Below are positions 17,538 through 29,118 of a stretch of DNA of 64,000 nt, in pieces. Every line of letters starts with the position of its first letter. Within the stretch, counting starts at the first letter, position 1. The stretch spans positions 1,178,001-1,242,000 of the forward strand of contig NZ_JACMYH010000001.1 of the NCBI RefSeq assembly GCF_014235765.1, written 5' to 3'. This DNA comes from Pseudomonas baltica (GTDB taxonomy: Bacteria > Pseudomonadota > Gammaproteobacteria > Pseudomonadales > Pseudomonadaceae). The notes under the pieces were generated by a model. The model saw only the letters and a list, made by a program, of their open reading frames with translations, ran no database searches and was not told the origin of the DNA. Made by a program: the position numbers and the translations under genes.

Positions 17538-18986
17538 TCAGTGAGGGAAAGCTGGAGGGTTGACGCCCGCCATGTCTTCCATCACGCGCACGACCTGGCA
17601 GCTGTAGCCGAACTCGTTGTCGTACCAGACGTACAACACGACGCGGTTGTCGTTGCAGATGGTGGCTTCGGCATCGACCACACCGGCGTAGCGCGAGCCG
17701 ACGAAGTCGGTCGATACCACTTCCTGCGAGTTGACGAAGTCGATCTGCCGGGACAGGTCCGAATGCAGCGCCATGTAGCGCAGGTACTCGTTCATTTCTT
17801 CGCGAGTGCTGGCCTTCTCCAGGTTCAGGTTGAGGATGGCCATGGAGACGTTCGGCGTCGGTACGCGGATCGCGTTGCCGGTCAGCTTGCCGGCCAGTTC
17901 AGGCAAGGCTTTGGCAGCGGCAGTGGCAGCACCGGTTTCGGTGATGACCATGTTCAACGCCGCGGAACGGCCGCGACGGTCGCCCTTGTGGAAGTTGTCG
18001 ATCAGGTTCTGGTCGTTGGTGTACGAGTGAACGGTTTCGACGTGGCCGTTGACGATGCCGAACTTGTCGTTGACCGCCTTGAGCACCGGCACGATGGCAT
18101 TGGTGGTGCAGGACGCCGCCGAAACGATCTTGTCGTCAGCGGTGATCTGGCCGTGGTTGATGCCGTGCACGATGTTCTTCAGCTTGCCCTTGCCCGGTGC
18201 GGTCAGCACCACGCGGTCGATGCCGGGGCAGGCCAGGTGCTGGCCGAGGCCGTCGGCATCGCGCCACACGCCAGTGTTGTCGACCAGCAGGGCATTCTTG
18301 ATGCCGTACTGGGTGTAGTCGACTTCGCTCGGGTTCTTGGCGTAGATGACCTGAATCAGGTTGCCGTTGACCGTCAGGGTGCTGTTGGCTTCGTCGACAT
18401 GAATGATGCCGTCGAACGAACCGTGCACCGAGTCGCGACGCAGCAGGCTGGCGCGCTTGACCAGATCGTTGTCGGCGCCCTTGCGCACGACGATGGCGCG
18501 CAGACGCAGACCATCGCCAGCACCTGCCTTCTCGACCAGAATCCGCGCCAGCAGGCGGCCGATGCGGCCGAAACCGTACAGCACCACGTCGGTACCGGTA
18601 CGCTCGCCTTCGTTCTGCTTGCCGACCACGTCTGCCAGTTCTTCACGCACGAACTGTTCGGCACTGCGCCCGTTCCCGCTTTCCTTGAACTTGACCGCGA
18701 GTTTGCCCAGATCGACGGAGGCGGCGCCCAGCTTGAGTTCGCTCATCGCCTTGATCAGCGGGAACGTCTCGTGCACCGACAGCTCCGAGGAATCGGACTG
18801 GCGGTGGCGAGCGAAGCGGTGCGCCTTGAGCAGTTCGATCACCGAACGGTTGATCAGGCTGCGGCCGTAGATGGAGGTGACTACGTTGTTATTGCGGTAG
18901 AGCTGGCCGATCAACGGAATCATCGCTTCGGCGAGTGCTTCACGATCGATCCATTCACCAAGACACTGGTCGGGCTTCTGAGTCAC
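17538..18986 (-). CDS. gap: Glyceraldehyde-3-phosphate dehydrogenase, long form with N-terminal extension
   Basis: This oxidises glyceraldehyde 3-phosphate to 1,3-bisphosphoglycerate in glycolysis, or runs in reverse in gluconeogenesis. It has 482 residues against about 335 for classical GAPDH; the first 130 or so form an extra helical domain found in the pseudomonad paralogue. The NAD motif GFGRIGR is at 138-144 and catalytic Cys293 is in SAASCTTN. A GTG start at 18986 is chosen because GGAAGG lies just before it; the ATG five codons upstream has no ribosome site. A promoter (19026-19054) and an unrelated terminator lie upstream. It is divergent from mfd. Confidence 0.88.
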   Translation of the reverse strand: MTQKPDQCLGEWIDREALAEAMIPLIGQLYRNNNVVTSIYGRSLINRSVIELLKAHRFARHRQSDSSELSVHETFPLIKAMSELKLGAASVDLGKLAVKFKESGNGRSAEQFVREELADVVGKQNEGERTGTDVVLYGFGRIGRLLARILVEKAGAGDGLRLRAIVVRKGADNDLVKRASLLRRDSVHGSFDGIIHVDEANSTLTVNGNLIQVIYAKNPSEVDYTQYGIKNALLVDNTGVWRDADGLGQHLACPGIDRVVLTAPGKGKLKNIVHGINHGQITADDKIVSAASCTTNAIVPVLKAVNDKFGIVNGHVETVHSYTNDQNLIDNFHKGDRRGRSAALNMVITETGAATAAAKALPELAGKLTGNAIRVPTPNVSMAILNLNLEKASTREEMNEYLRYMALHSDLSRQIDFVNSQEVVSTDFVGSRYAGVVDAEATICNDNRVVLYVWYDNEFGYSCQVVRVMEDMAGVNPPAFPH

Positions 18987-19025
18987 GGTAACCTTCCACA
19001 TGTAGGGGCTGAGAAAACGGGCTAC

Positions 19026-19054
19026 ATTATGACTTCGCCGCGCGGCTGGAGCAA
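19026..19054 (-). promoter_or_regulatory. Candidate sigma-70 promoter of gap
   Basis: On the minus strand TTGCTC (19049-19054) and CATAAT (19026-19031) are separated by 17 bases. This places the transcription start about 35 bases before the GTG codon. It lies downstream of the terminator at 19101-19144, so gap should not be attenuated by it. Confidence 0.5.
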
Positions 19055-19100
19055 TCCGCGCTTATCGGCGTCGTGAAGTTTGGCGAATCGGGCCGTCAAA

Positions 19101-19144
19101 AAAACCGAGGTGTACCAATGAGGTAGGCGACACCCGGCGGTTTT
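19101..19144 (-). terminator. Orphan minus-strand terminator in the gap-mfd spacer
   Basis: Read on the minus strand, AAAACCG...GGTGT pairs with ACACC...CGGTTTT and is followed by further T (seven in all). It is an intrinsic terminator shape with a long loop. No minus-strand gene lies upstream before mfd starts at 19338, so it may end a short unannotated transcript. The rest of the 18987-19337 spacer shows no convincing gene. Confidence 0.6.
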
Positions 19145-19337
19145 ATGGCGAGGGACCATGGCGCGCCCTCTGCGGGCCGATTCCTCCGCGATCGAACAAG
19201 AAAATCAATGCCCGGATCCTTCAGGGTCTGCTTGTAGAAGCCGCACAATGGCACAACCCCATCACAGCACCTGACAGCCCCCCGCCGCCCCGGTACAATC
19301 CCGGTTTTCCGCCGCAACGCTTGGAGCTCAACCTCCC

Positions 19338-22300
19338 GTGCCTGTTCTGCGCCTTCCGCAACTCCCTGCCTCGGCAGGCAAACATGCCTGGGGCAACCTG
19401 CCCGGGGCCGCCCTGAGCCTGGCGATCGCCGAAGCGGCCAACGCTGCCAAGCGCTTCACCCTGCTGCTGACCGCCGACAGCCAGAGCGCCGATCGGCTGG
19501 AACAGGAACTGCGCTTTTTCGCCCCGCAGTTGCCGGTGCTGCATTTCCCCGACTGGGAAACCCTGCCCTACGACCTGTTCTCGCCGCACCAGGACATCAT
19601 CTCGCAGCGCATCGCCGCCCTTTACCGCCTGCCCGAGCTGGCACACGGGGTTTTGGTAGTGCCTATCACCACTGCCCTACACAGGCTGGCACCGACCCAG
19701 TTTCTGCTCGGCAGCAGCCTGGTGCTGGATGTTGGCCAGCGCCTGGACGTGGAGCAGATGCGCACGCGCCTGGAAGCCAGCGGCTATCGCTATGTCGACA
19801 CCGTCTATGAACACGGCGAGTTCGCCGTGCGCGGCGCCCTGATCGATCTGTTCCCCATGGGCAGCAAACTGCCCTACCGGATCGACCTGTTCGACGACGA
19901 GATCGAGACCCTGCGCACCTTCGATCCGGAGACCCAGCGTTCCATCGACAAGGTCGAATCGATCCGCCTGCTGCCGGCACGCGAGTTCCCCTTGCAGAAG
20001 GAGGCGGTAACCCGCTTCAAAGCGCGCTTTCGCGAACGCTTCGACGTCGACTTCCGGCGCTGCCCGATCTTCCAGGACCTGAGCAGCGGCATCACGCCTG
20101 CTGGCATCGAGTACTACCTGCCGCTGTTCTTCGAAGAAACCTCGACCCTGTTCGACTACCTGCCCCAGGACACCCAGGTGTTTTCGCTGCCCGGCATCGA
20201 ACAGGCCGCCGAGCATTTCTGGAGCGATGTGCGCAACCGCTATGAAGAGCGCCGGGTCGATCCCGCGCGGCCCTTGCTGCCGCCCGCCGAACTGTTCATG
20301 CCGGTGGAAGACTGCTTTGCGCAACTCAAGACCTGGCCGCGGGTGATCGTCAGCCAGGACGATCTGGAACCGGGGCCGGGCCGCGAGCGCTTTGCCGCAG
20401 CCAAACTGCCGGACCTGGCCATCGAGGCCAAGGCCAGCCAGCCCCTCGCCGCGCTGGCCGGATTCCTCGACCAGTTCCCCGGGCGGGTACTGTTCACCGC
20501 CGAATCGGCTGGCCGTCGCGAAGTACTGCTGGAGTTGCTCGAGCGGCTCAAGGTTCGCCCGAGGACCGTGGACGGCTGGGAAGAGTTTGCCCAGGGCAAG
20601 GAGCGCCTGGCGATCACCATCGCGCCACTGGACGAGGGCCTGCAGATTCTCGACCCGGCCCTGGCCCTGATCGCCGAAAGCCCGCTGTTCGGCCAGCGCG
20701 TCATGCAGCGCCGGCGCCGCGACAAGCGTGCCGACGCCGCCAACGACAACGTCATCAAGAACCTCACCGAATTGCGTGAAGGCGCGCCGGTGGTGCACAT
20801 CGACCACGGCGTGGGCCGGTACCTGGGCCTGGCGACGCTGGAGATCGACAATCAGGTTGCCGAGTTCCTGACCCTGGCCTACGCCGAGAACGCCAAGCTG
20901 TACGTGCCGGTGGCCAACCTGCACCTGATCGCCCGCTACACCGGTAGCGACGATGCACTGGCGCCGCTGCACCGGCTCGGCTCGGAAACCTGGCAGAAGG
21001 CCAAGCGCAAGGCGGCCGAGCAGGTCCGCGACGTGGCCGCCGAGTTGCTCGACATCTATGCGCGCCGTGCTGCCCGCAAAGGCTATGCCTTCGCCGACCC
21101 GGCGCTGGACTACGCCACGTTCAGTGCCGGCTTCGCCTTCGAGGAAACCCCGGACCAGCAATCGGCCATCGACGCGGTGCGCCACGACATGCTGGCGCCC
21201 AAGCCGATGGACCGCCTGGTGTGCGGCGACGTCGGCTTCGGCAAGACCGAAGTGGCCATGCGCGCCGCTTTCATCGCCGTGCACGGTGGTCGCCAGGTGG
21301 CCATTCTGGTGCCGACCACGCTGCTCGCCCAGCAGCACTACAACAGCTTCCGTGACCGCTTCGCCGACTGGCCGGTCAGCGTCGAGGTGATGAGCCGCTT
21401 CAAGTCGACCAAAGAGGTCAACAGCGCGGTGGCGCAACTGGCCGAGGGCAAGATCGACATCGTCATCGGTACCCACAAGCTGCTCCAGGACGACGTCAAG
21501 ATCAAGAACCTGGGCCTGGTGATCATCGACGAGGAGCACCGCTTCGGGGTGCGCCAGAAAGAAGCGCTCAAGGCCCTGCGCAGCGAAGTCGACATCCTGA
21601 CCCTGACCGCCACGCCGATCCCGCGCACCCTGAACATGGCCGTGGCCGGCATGCGCGACCTGTCGATCATCGCCACGCCGCCGGCACGGCGGCTGTCGGT
21701 GCGCACGTTCGTCATGGAGCAGAACAAGAGCACCGTGAAGGAAGCACTGCTGCGCGAGCTGTTGCGCGGTGGCCAGGTGTACTACCTGCACAACGATGTG
21801 AAGACCATCGAGAAATGCGCCGCCGACCTCGCCGAACTGGTGCCCGAGGCACGCATCGGCATCGGCCACGGGCAGATGCGCGAGCGCGAGCTCGAACAGG
21901 TGATGAGCGACTTCTACCACAAGCGCTTCAACGTGCTGATTGCCTCGACCATCATCGAGACCGGCATCGACGTGCCCAGCGCCAACACCATCATCATCGA
22001 GCGTGCCGACAAGTTCGGCCTGGCCCAGCTGCACCAGCTGCGCGGCCGCGTGGGGCGCAGTCACCACCAGGCTTACGCCTACCTGCTGACCCCGCCGCGC
22101 CAGCAGATCACCCCGGACGCGGAAAAGCGCCTGGAAGCGATCGCCAATACCCAGGACCTAGGGGCGGGTTTCGTTCTGGCTACCAACGACCTGGAGATCC
22201 GCGGTGCCGGCGAGCTGCTCGGCGAAGGCCAGAGCGGGCAGATCCAGGCAGTCGGCTTTACCCTGTACATGGAAATGCTCGAACGCGCGGTGAAGTCGAT

Positions 22301-22787
22301 CCGCAAGGGCGAGCAGCCCAACCTCGACCAGCCGCTGGGTGGCGGCCCGGAAATCAACCTGCGTCTGCCGGCCCTGATTCCCGAGGACTACCTGCCCGAC
22401 GTGCACGCACGCCTCATCCTCTACAAGCGCATCGCCTCGGCGGTGGACGAGGACGGTCTCAAGGACCTGCAGGTGGAGATGATCGACCGCTTCGGCCTGC
22501 TGCCCGAGCCGACCAAGAACTTGGTGCGCCTGACCCTGCTCAAGCTTCAGGCCGAGCAACTGGGCATTACCAAGGTCGATGGCGGCCCGCAGGGTGGACG
22601 CATCGAATTCGGCGCCAGCACGCCGGTCGATCCGCTGACCCTGATCAAGCTGATCCAGAGCCAGCCCAAGCGCTACAAGTTCGAAGGCGCCACGTTGTTC
22701 AAGTTCATGGTGCCGATGGAGCGCGCCGAGGAGCGTTTCAACGTCATCGAGGCGCTGTTCGAACGCCTCACGCCGAAAGCCGGTTGA
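19338..22787 (+). CDS. mfd: Transcription-repair coupling factor Mfd
   Basis: This DNA translocase displaces stalled RNA polymerase and recruits UvrA for strand-specific repair. It has 1149 residues, full length. The order is an N-terminal UvrB-like module, the RNA polymerase-interacting domain (near residues 480-560), the helicase core with GDVGFGKTE at about 629-637 and DEEH at 731, and a C-terminal TRCF domain. The start is GTG, with GGAG eleven bases before it. The stop is followed after one base by the ATG of a SNF2 helicase, so the two are probably one transcript. Confidence 0.97.
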   Translation: MPVLRLPQLPASAGKHAWGNLPGAALSLAIAEAANAAKRFTLLLTADSQSADRLEQELRFFAPQLPVLHFPDWETLPYDLFSPHQDIISQRIAALYRLPELAHGVLVVPITTALHRLAPTQFLLGSSLVLDVGQRLDVEQMRTRLEASGYRYVDTVYEHGEFAVRGALIDLFPMGSKLPYRIDLFDDEIETLRTFDPETQRSIDKVESIRLLPAREFPLQKEAVTRFKARFRERFDVDFRRCPIFQDLSSGITPAGIEYYLPLFFEETSTLFDYLPQDTQVFSLPGIEQAAEHFWSDVRNRYEERRVDPARPLLPPAELFMPVEDCFAQLKTWPRVIVSQDDLEPGPGRERFAAAKLPDLAIEAKASQPLAALAGFLDQFPGRVLFTAESAGRREVLLELLERLKVRPRTVDGWEEFAQGKERLAITIAPLDEGLQILDPALALIAESPLFGQRVMQRRRRDKRADAANDNVIKNLTELREGAPVVHIDHGVGRYLGLATLEIDNQVAEFLTLAYAENAKLYVPVANLHLIARYTGSDDALAPLHRLGSETWQKAKRKAAEQVRDVAAELLDIYARRAARKGYAFADPALDYATFSAGFAFEETPDQQSAIDAVRHDMLAPKPMDRLVCGDVGFGKTEVAMRAAFIAVHGGRQVAILVPTTLLAQQHYNSFRDRFADWPVSVEVMSRFKSTKEVNSAVAQLAEGKIDIVIGTHKLLQDDVKIKNLGLVIIDEEHRFGVRQKEALKALRSEVDILTLTATPIPRTLNMAVAGMRDLSIIATPPARRLSVRTFVMEQNKSTVKEALLRELLRGGQVYYLHNDVKTIEKCAADLAELVPEARIGIGHGQMRERELEQVMSDFYHKRFNVLIASTIIETGIDVPSANTIIIERADKFGLAQLHQLRGRVGRSHHQAYAYLLTPPRQQITPDAEKRLEAIANTQDLGAGFVLATNDLEIRGAGELLGEGQSGQIQAVGFTLYMEMLERAVKSIRKGEQPNLDQPLGGGPEINLRLPALIPEDYLPDVHARLILYKRIASAVDEDGLKDLQVEMIDRFGLLPEPTKNLVRLTLLKLQAEQLGITKVDGGPQGGRIEFGASTPVDPLTLIKLIQSQPKRYKFEGATLFKFMVPMERAEERFNVIEALFERLTPKAG

Positions 22788-22788
22788 T

Positions 22789-25113
<2,325 letters not shown>

Positions 25114-25121
25114 ACGCAGGT

Positions 25122-26048
25122 TCAGTCGAGGAAATCGGCGACCGTTTCGCGCTGCCCCAGCAGGAACCCATCGGCCACCAGGCGCAGAGGCTGCAAGTCG
25201 GTATCGCTTCGACCGGCCTCGATCAACTGCGCGAAATAGTGGTAGAGCAATGGGTATTCGCCTGTCGTGGCGAGCGTCTGTGGCACGTCGTCGATCAGCA
25301 GGTGTGCACCGCCATGGGTCAGGCGCAGGCAGCCTTCGGCGCAGCGCACCTCGATCTGCCAGAGTTCGTCGTGGCCGTGGTCCCAGTCGAACGCGGCGCT
25401 GACCGTCAGGCCGGTGGCGTCACTCATGGTCAGGTCGGCCGCAATCGGCGCCTGCCGGTTGCCGGGAAAGCGCAGGCTGGCGTGGGTGACGAACAGCGGT
25501 TCGGGCAACACGTGGCTGATGATCGACAGGGCGTTGATACCCGGATCGAACACACCCAGCCCCCCGGCCTGCCAGATCCACTGCTGGCCCGGGTGCCACT
25601 TGCGCACGTCCTCCTTCCACTGGACCGTGACCGCCTGCAGCTGCTTGCCCACCAGCCAGGCCCGCGCGGCCTCGACACCTGCGGCGAAGCGCGAGTGCCA
25701 GGCGAACAGGCACGTCACGCCCTTCTCGGCGGCCAGTTCGACCAATGCCATGGCCTCACCGAGGCTGGCGCAGGGTGGTTTTTCCACCAGCACATGCTTG
25801 CCGGCCTGGAGGGCTTCACGCACTTGTGCATAACGGCCCTGGGGCGGCGTGCAGAAGGCCAGCGCCTGGATGTCCGGGCCGTTAGCGAGCAGCTCGCGCA
25901 GGCTGCCGAAATGCGCGACACCGGGGCAAGGTGCCCCCAACGTGGCCACTGCGGCCAGCTCGAAGGCCGGGTTGTCGCGCAGGGCGGGCACATGCTGATC
26001 CTGGGCGATCTTGCCGTAGCCGACCACGCCGAGACGAATGGGGGACAT
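25122..26048 (-). CDS. gal: D-galactose 1-dehydrogenase (Gfo/Idh/MocA family)
   Basis: This oxidises D-galactose with NAD(P)+ to galactonolactone, the first step of the De Ley-Doudoroff route. It has 308 residues. The Rossmann motif GVVGYGKIAQDQHVPA opens the protein and the family EKP motif is in VLVEKPPCAS. The segments WKEDVRKWHPGQ and GVFDPGINALSI closely resemble the characterised P. fluorescens enzyme as I remember it. It is convergent with the SNF2 gene. No other galactose genes are adjacent, so it may act with enzymes encoded elsewhere. Confidence 0.85.
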   Translation of the reverse strand: MSPIRLGVVGYGKIAQDQHVPALRDNPAFELAAVATLGAPCPGVAHFGSLRELLANGPDIQALAFCTPPQGRYAQVREALQAGKHVLVEKPPCASLGEAMALVELAAEKGVTCLFAWHSRFAAGVEAARAWLVGKQLQAVTVQWKEDVRKWHPGQQWIWQAGGLGVFDPGINALSIISHVLPEPLFVTHASLRFPGNRQAPIAADLTMSDATGLTVSAAFDWDHGHDELWQIEVRCAEGCLRLTHGGAHLLIDDVPQTLATTGEYPLLYHYFAQLIEAGRSDTDLQPLRLVADGFLLGQRETVADFLD

Positions 26049-26194
26049 CGTTCACTCCTTTTTTATTGTTTGGCTCGGGCGTTATAGCAGTTACGCGGCT
26101 GCCGGCATACGCAGCGGCGTACAAGCGGCCAACGGGGATCGGACCGGGACTTGCATGCAGTCGGGCTGTCCATCACCGAAGTTGCGAGCCCGCC

Positions 26195-27481
26195 ATGCCC
26201 GACCGCGCCCTGCCAGACCGCCCCATGCCCCCTGCCCTGCGCTTCATGCTGGCCGCCCGCCGCAGCGAGCTGGAAGGTCTGCGCGGACTTGCCGACACCT
26301 GCGAACTGGTGACCTTGATCAGCCGCCTGGTCCACGCGCTGCAGCGCGAGCGGGGCTACACCAATGTCTACCTGGGCAGCCAGGTCGAAACCTACCGCAG
26401 CCAACTCGACCTGCATACGGAACAGGCGCGGGCACTTGAACAGGACGTGCTGCAGCGGTTGCAGGCCATGGACCTGAACGCGGCCAGCGCTGCCGACCGT
26501 GCCCGCCTGTTCAATCGTGTGGCCTACGTGCTGCACGGCTTCGACGAACTGCCCGGCCTGCGCCGTCGCATCCGCGAACGTCTGCTGAGCCCCAGCGTCG
26601 CCACGGCGGCCCTGACCCGCCTGGTGGGTGGGCTCATGGCCGTGGTGTTCGAAGCGGCCGACACCGCCATTGATCCGAGTATCACCCGAGTGCTGGTGGC
26701 GCTGTTCAATTTCATGCAGGGCAAGGAGCTGGCCGGCCAGGAACGCGCCACCGGCGTGGCGGGCTTCTCGGCAGGCTTCTTCGATGCCGGTGTGCAGGAG
26801 CGCATCCTGCACCTGACGCAAAGCCAGCAGCGCTGCTTCCAGACCTTCGGCGAGTTCGCCGACCCAGTGGCCGGGCAGCGCTGGGCCGACCTGCAGCACA
26901 GCGAGATCACCGCACAGTTGCTACGCCTGCGCGAAGTGGGTATGCGCACCTCGGCGCAACACCCCGTGGACCCCGGCCTGTCGCAGCTGTGGTTCGAGCT
27001 GCACAGCCAGCGCATCGACCAGATGCACGAGGTAGAGACACACCTGGCCGAACAACTGCTCGCCAGCTGCCAGAGCAGCATCAAGCTGGCCAATGCCGAC
27101 CTGGACAACCACCGCGTGCTGCTGCAACGCCTGGCCAGCCTGGAAACCATGGGCTGTGGCGATGCCCGCCTGTTCAGCGTGCAGGCCAGCGATCTCGACA
27201 GCCCGGCGCCCGACGGCCACGGCCCGCAGATGGGCCGCTCGTTGCTGGACCTGCTGCAGGCCCAGACCCACCGCCTGCAGGACGCCAACCTGCAGCTGGA
27301 CGAAGCACGCCAGGCGCTCAACGAACGCAAGTTGGTGGAACGCGCCAAGCAGTTGCTGATGAACGAATACGCGTTGAGCGAGAGCGAGGCCTACACCCGA
27401 CTGCGGCAATCGGCGATGTCGCGCGGGCTGCGCATGGTCGACATGGCGCAGAACGTACTGGCCGTGGCCGGCAAGGGTTGA
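26195..27481 (+). CDS. nasR: NasR-type nitrate-sensing transcription antiterminator (NIT-ANTAR)
   Basis: This cytoplasmic RNA-binding regulator senses nitrate or nitrite and prevents termination in the leader of the transport operon. It has 428 residues. The NIT sensing domain covers about 45-290 (ALQRERGYTNVYLGS marks its first helix). The C-terminal ANTAR domain at about 360-424 has ERKLVERAKQLLM, EAYTRLRQSAM and a final RGLRMVDMAQ helix. The ATG at 26195 is chosen; one at 26225 is possible. A matching RNA target lies at 27613-27718. Confidence 0.9.
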   Translation: MPDRALPDRPMPPALRFMLAARRSELEGLRGLADTCELVTLISRLVHALQRERGYTNVYLGSQVETYRSQLDLHTEQARALEQDVLQRLQAMDLNAASAADRARLFNRVAYVLHGFDELPGLRRRIRERLLSPSVATAALTRLVGGLMAVVFEAADTAIDPSITRVLVALFNFMQGKELAGQERATGVAGFSAGFFDAGVQERILHLTQSQQRCFQTFGEFADPVAGQRWADLQHSEITAQLLRLREVGMRTSAQHPVDPGLSQLWFELHSQRIDQMHEVETHLAEQLLASCQSSIKLANADLDNHRVLLQRLASLETMGCGDARLFSVQASDLDSPAPDGHGPQMGRSLLDLLQAQTHRLQDANLQLDEARQALNERKLVERAKQLLMNEYALSESEAYTRLRQSAMSRGLRMVDMAQNVLAVAGKG

Positions 27482-27612
27482 TGCCGACATTGCGCCCTAT
27501 TTGCACATCCCACGGGCGGCATGCTCCGCATCCGTGCACGGTGACGCGGCCTGAAGCTGGCAAACGGCCGCAGCGCCTGGCGCAGGCCGCCTTGGCACGC
27601 AACCTGCTTTGA

Positions 27613-27718
27613 GACCAACAGGACCGCAGCCACCTGTGGTCGACATTTCGAATCCTGGACAACGGTGTCCACGCGCTCCCGACAGCATTGCCGGGAACGG
27701 GTGAACGCCGTTTTTTTT
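27613..27718 (+). promoter_or_regulatory. ANTAR-target leader with intrinsic terminator
   Basis: Hairpin 1 (27613-27641) pairs GACCA-CAGG with CCTG-TGGTC. Hairpin 2 (27656-27671) is TGGAC-AACGGT-GTCCA; its hexaloop has A at position 1 and G at 4, the ANTAR recognition pattern. The terminator AACGG...CCGTT (27696-27712) is followed by eight T. This is the layout expected of a nasF-type leader: NasR binding to hairpins 1-2 would prevent the terminator stopping transcription of the nitrate transporter operon. Confidence 0.8.
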
Positions 27719-27756
27719 GCATTTTTTTTTGGCCGCCACCAGCAGGGGAATCAGCG

Positions 27757-29091
27757 ATGGATGACAAGCCTTTCAAAGGACACCCGGAAAGCGCACACGA
27801 CGCCAGGCGTCGGCACTTTCTCAAGCAGTCGTTGACCGTCGCCGGTGCCGGCGCAGCCCTCGGCCTGCTGCCACCGGGACTGTCTTCGGCGGTGTGGGCG
27901 GCGGGCAGCGACGGCCTGGAAACCACCACGGCCAAGCTGGGCTTCATCGCCCTGACCGACGCCGCGCCGCTGTTCGTCGCCGACGAGAAAGGCTTTTTCG
28001 CCAAGCATGGCATGACCGGAGTGGAAGTGCTCAAGCAGTCCTCCTGGGGTACCACGCGGGACAACCTGGTGCTGGGCTCGGCCGCCAATGGCATCGACGG
28101 TGCGCACATTCTCACCCCCATGCCCTACCTGATCGCGGCCGGCAAGGTCACCCCCAACAACCAGCCGGTGCCGATGTACATCGTCGCGCGGCTGAACCTG
28201 GCCGGCCAGTGCATCTCGGTAGGCAACGAACACGCGGACCTGGCGCTGGGCCTGGATTCCGCGCCGTTCAAGGCCGCGCTGGCCAGCAAGCGGGCCAGTG
28301 GCAAGGCCGTCAACGCGGCGATGACCTTCCCCGGCGGCACCCATGACCTGTGGTTGCGCTACTGGCTGGCGGCAGGCGGGATCGACCCGAACAAAGACCT
28401 GTCGACCATCGTCGTGCCGCCGCCGCAGATGGTTGCCAACATGAAGGTCGGCAGCATGGACAGCTTCTGCGTGTGCGAGCCGTGGAACGCCCAGCTCATC
28501 AACCAGAAGATCGGCTACACCGCCAACACCACCGGCGAGATCTGGAACAAGCATCCGGAGAAAGCCCTGGCCCTGCGCGCCGACTACGTCGACAAGAACC
28601 CCAACGCGACCAAAGCACTGCTCAAGGCGGTGATGGAGGCGCAGATGTTCTGCGAGCAGCCACAGAACAAGGAAGAAGTCGCGCAGATCTGCGCCAAGCG
28701 GCGCTGGATCAACGCGCCTGTCGCCGACATCACCGAGCGCATGAAAGGCAACTTCGATTACGGCAACGGCAAGGTGGTCAACAACAGTCCACACATCATG
28801 CGCTACTGGGATGACTTCGCCTCCTACCCATTCAAGAGCCACGACCTGTGGTTCCTCACCGAGAACAAGCGCTGGGGCTACCTGCCCAAGGACTTCGACA
28901 GCCAGGCCTTGGTCGCCAAGGTCAATCGCTCCGACTTGTGGCGCCTGGCCGCTGCGGAACTGAACGTGCCAGCGGCGCAGATTCCCGATTCCGACTCGCG
29001 CGGCATCGAAACCTTTTTCGACGGCAAGACCTTCGATCCCCAGAACCCCCAGGCCTATCTCGACAGCCTGTCCATCAAGGCCCTGGCCTGA
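27757..29091 (+). CDS. nrtA: Nitrate ABC transporter substrate-binding protein (NrtA/NasF)
   Basis: This is the periplasmic nitrate/nitrite receptor, 444 residues. It carries a twin-arginine export signal (ARRRHFLKQSL then a hydrophobic stretch ending AVWAAG). NrtA-type ligand motifs include FPGGTHDLWLRYWL with the conserved His, and MKVGSMDSFCVCEPWN. Cyanate-type receptors are related but shorter and less similar. It is preceded by an antiterminator-controlled leader and followed by permease and ATPase genes. Confidence 0.93.
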   Translation: MDDKPFKGHPESAHDARRRHFLKQSLTVAGAGAALGLLPPGLSSAVWAAGSDGLETTTAKLGFIALTDAAPLFVADEKGFFAKHGMTGVEVLKQSSWGTTRDNLVLGSAANGIDGAHILTPMPYLIAAGKVTPNNQPVPMYIVARLNLAGQCISVGNEHADLALGLDSAPFKAALASKRASGKAVNAAMTFPGGTHDLWLRYWLAAGGIDPNKDLSTIVVPPPQMVANMKVGSMDSFCVCEPWNAQLINQKIGYTANTTGEIWNKHPEKALALRADYVDKNPNATKALLKAVMEAQMFCEQPQNKEEVAQICAKRRWINAPVADITERMKGNFDYGNGKVVNNSPHIMRYWDDFASYPFKSHDLWFLTENKRWGYLPKDFDSQALVAKVNRSDLWRLAAAELNVPAAQIPDSDSRGIETFFDGKTFDPQNPQAYLDSLSIKALA

Positions 29092-29118
29092 TGTTTCCCG
29101 CACGCACCGGAGGTCATC

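Noticed and set aside
19677..22067. Minus-strand frame of 796 codons inside mfd
   Set aside because: Antisense shadow; mfd motifs are intact on the plus strand.
27696..27718. Terminator of the regulator gene only
   Set aside because: It lies more than 200 bases after the regulator stop and behind ANTAR-type hairpins, so it is better read as the regulated leader terminator.
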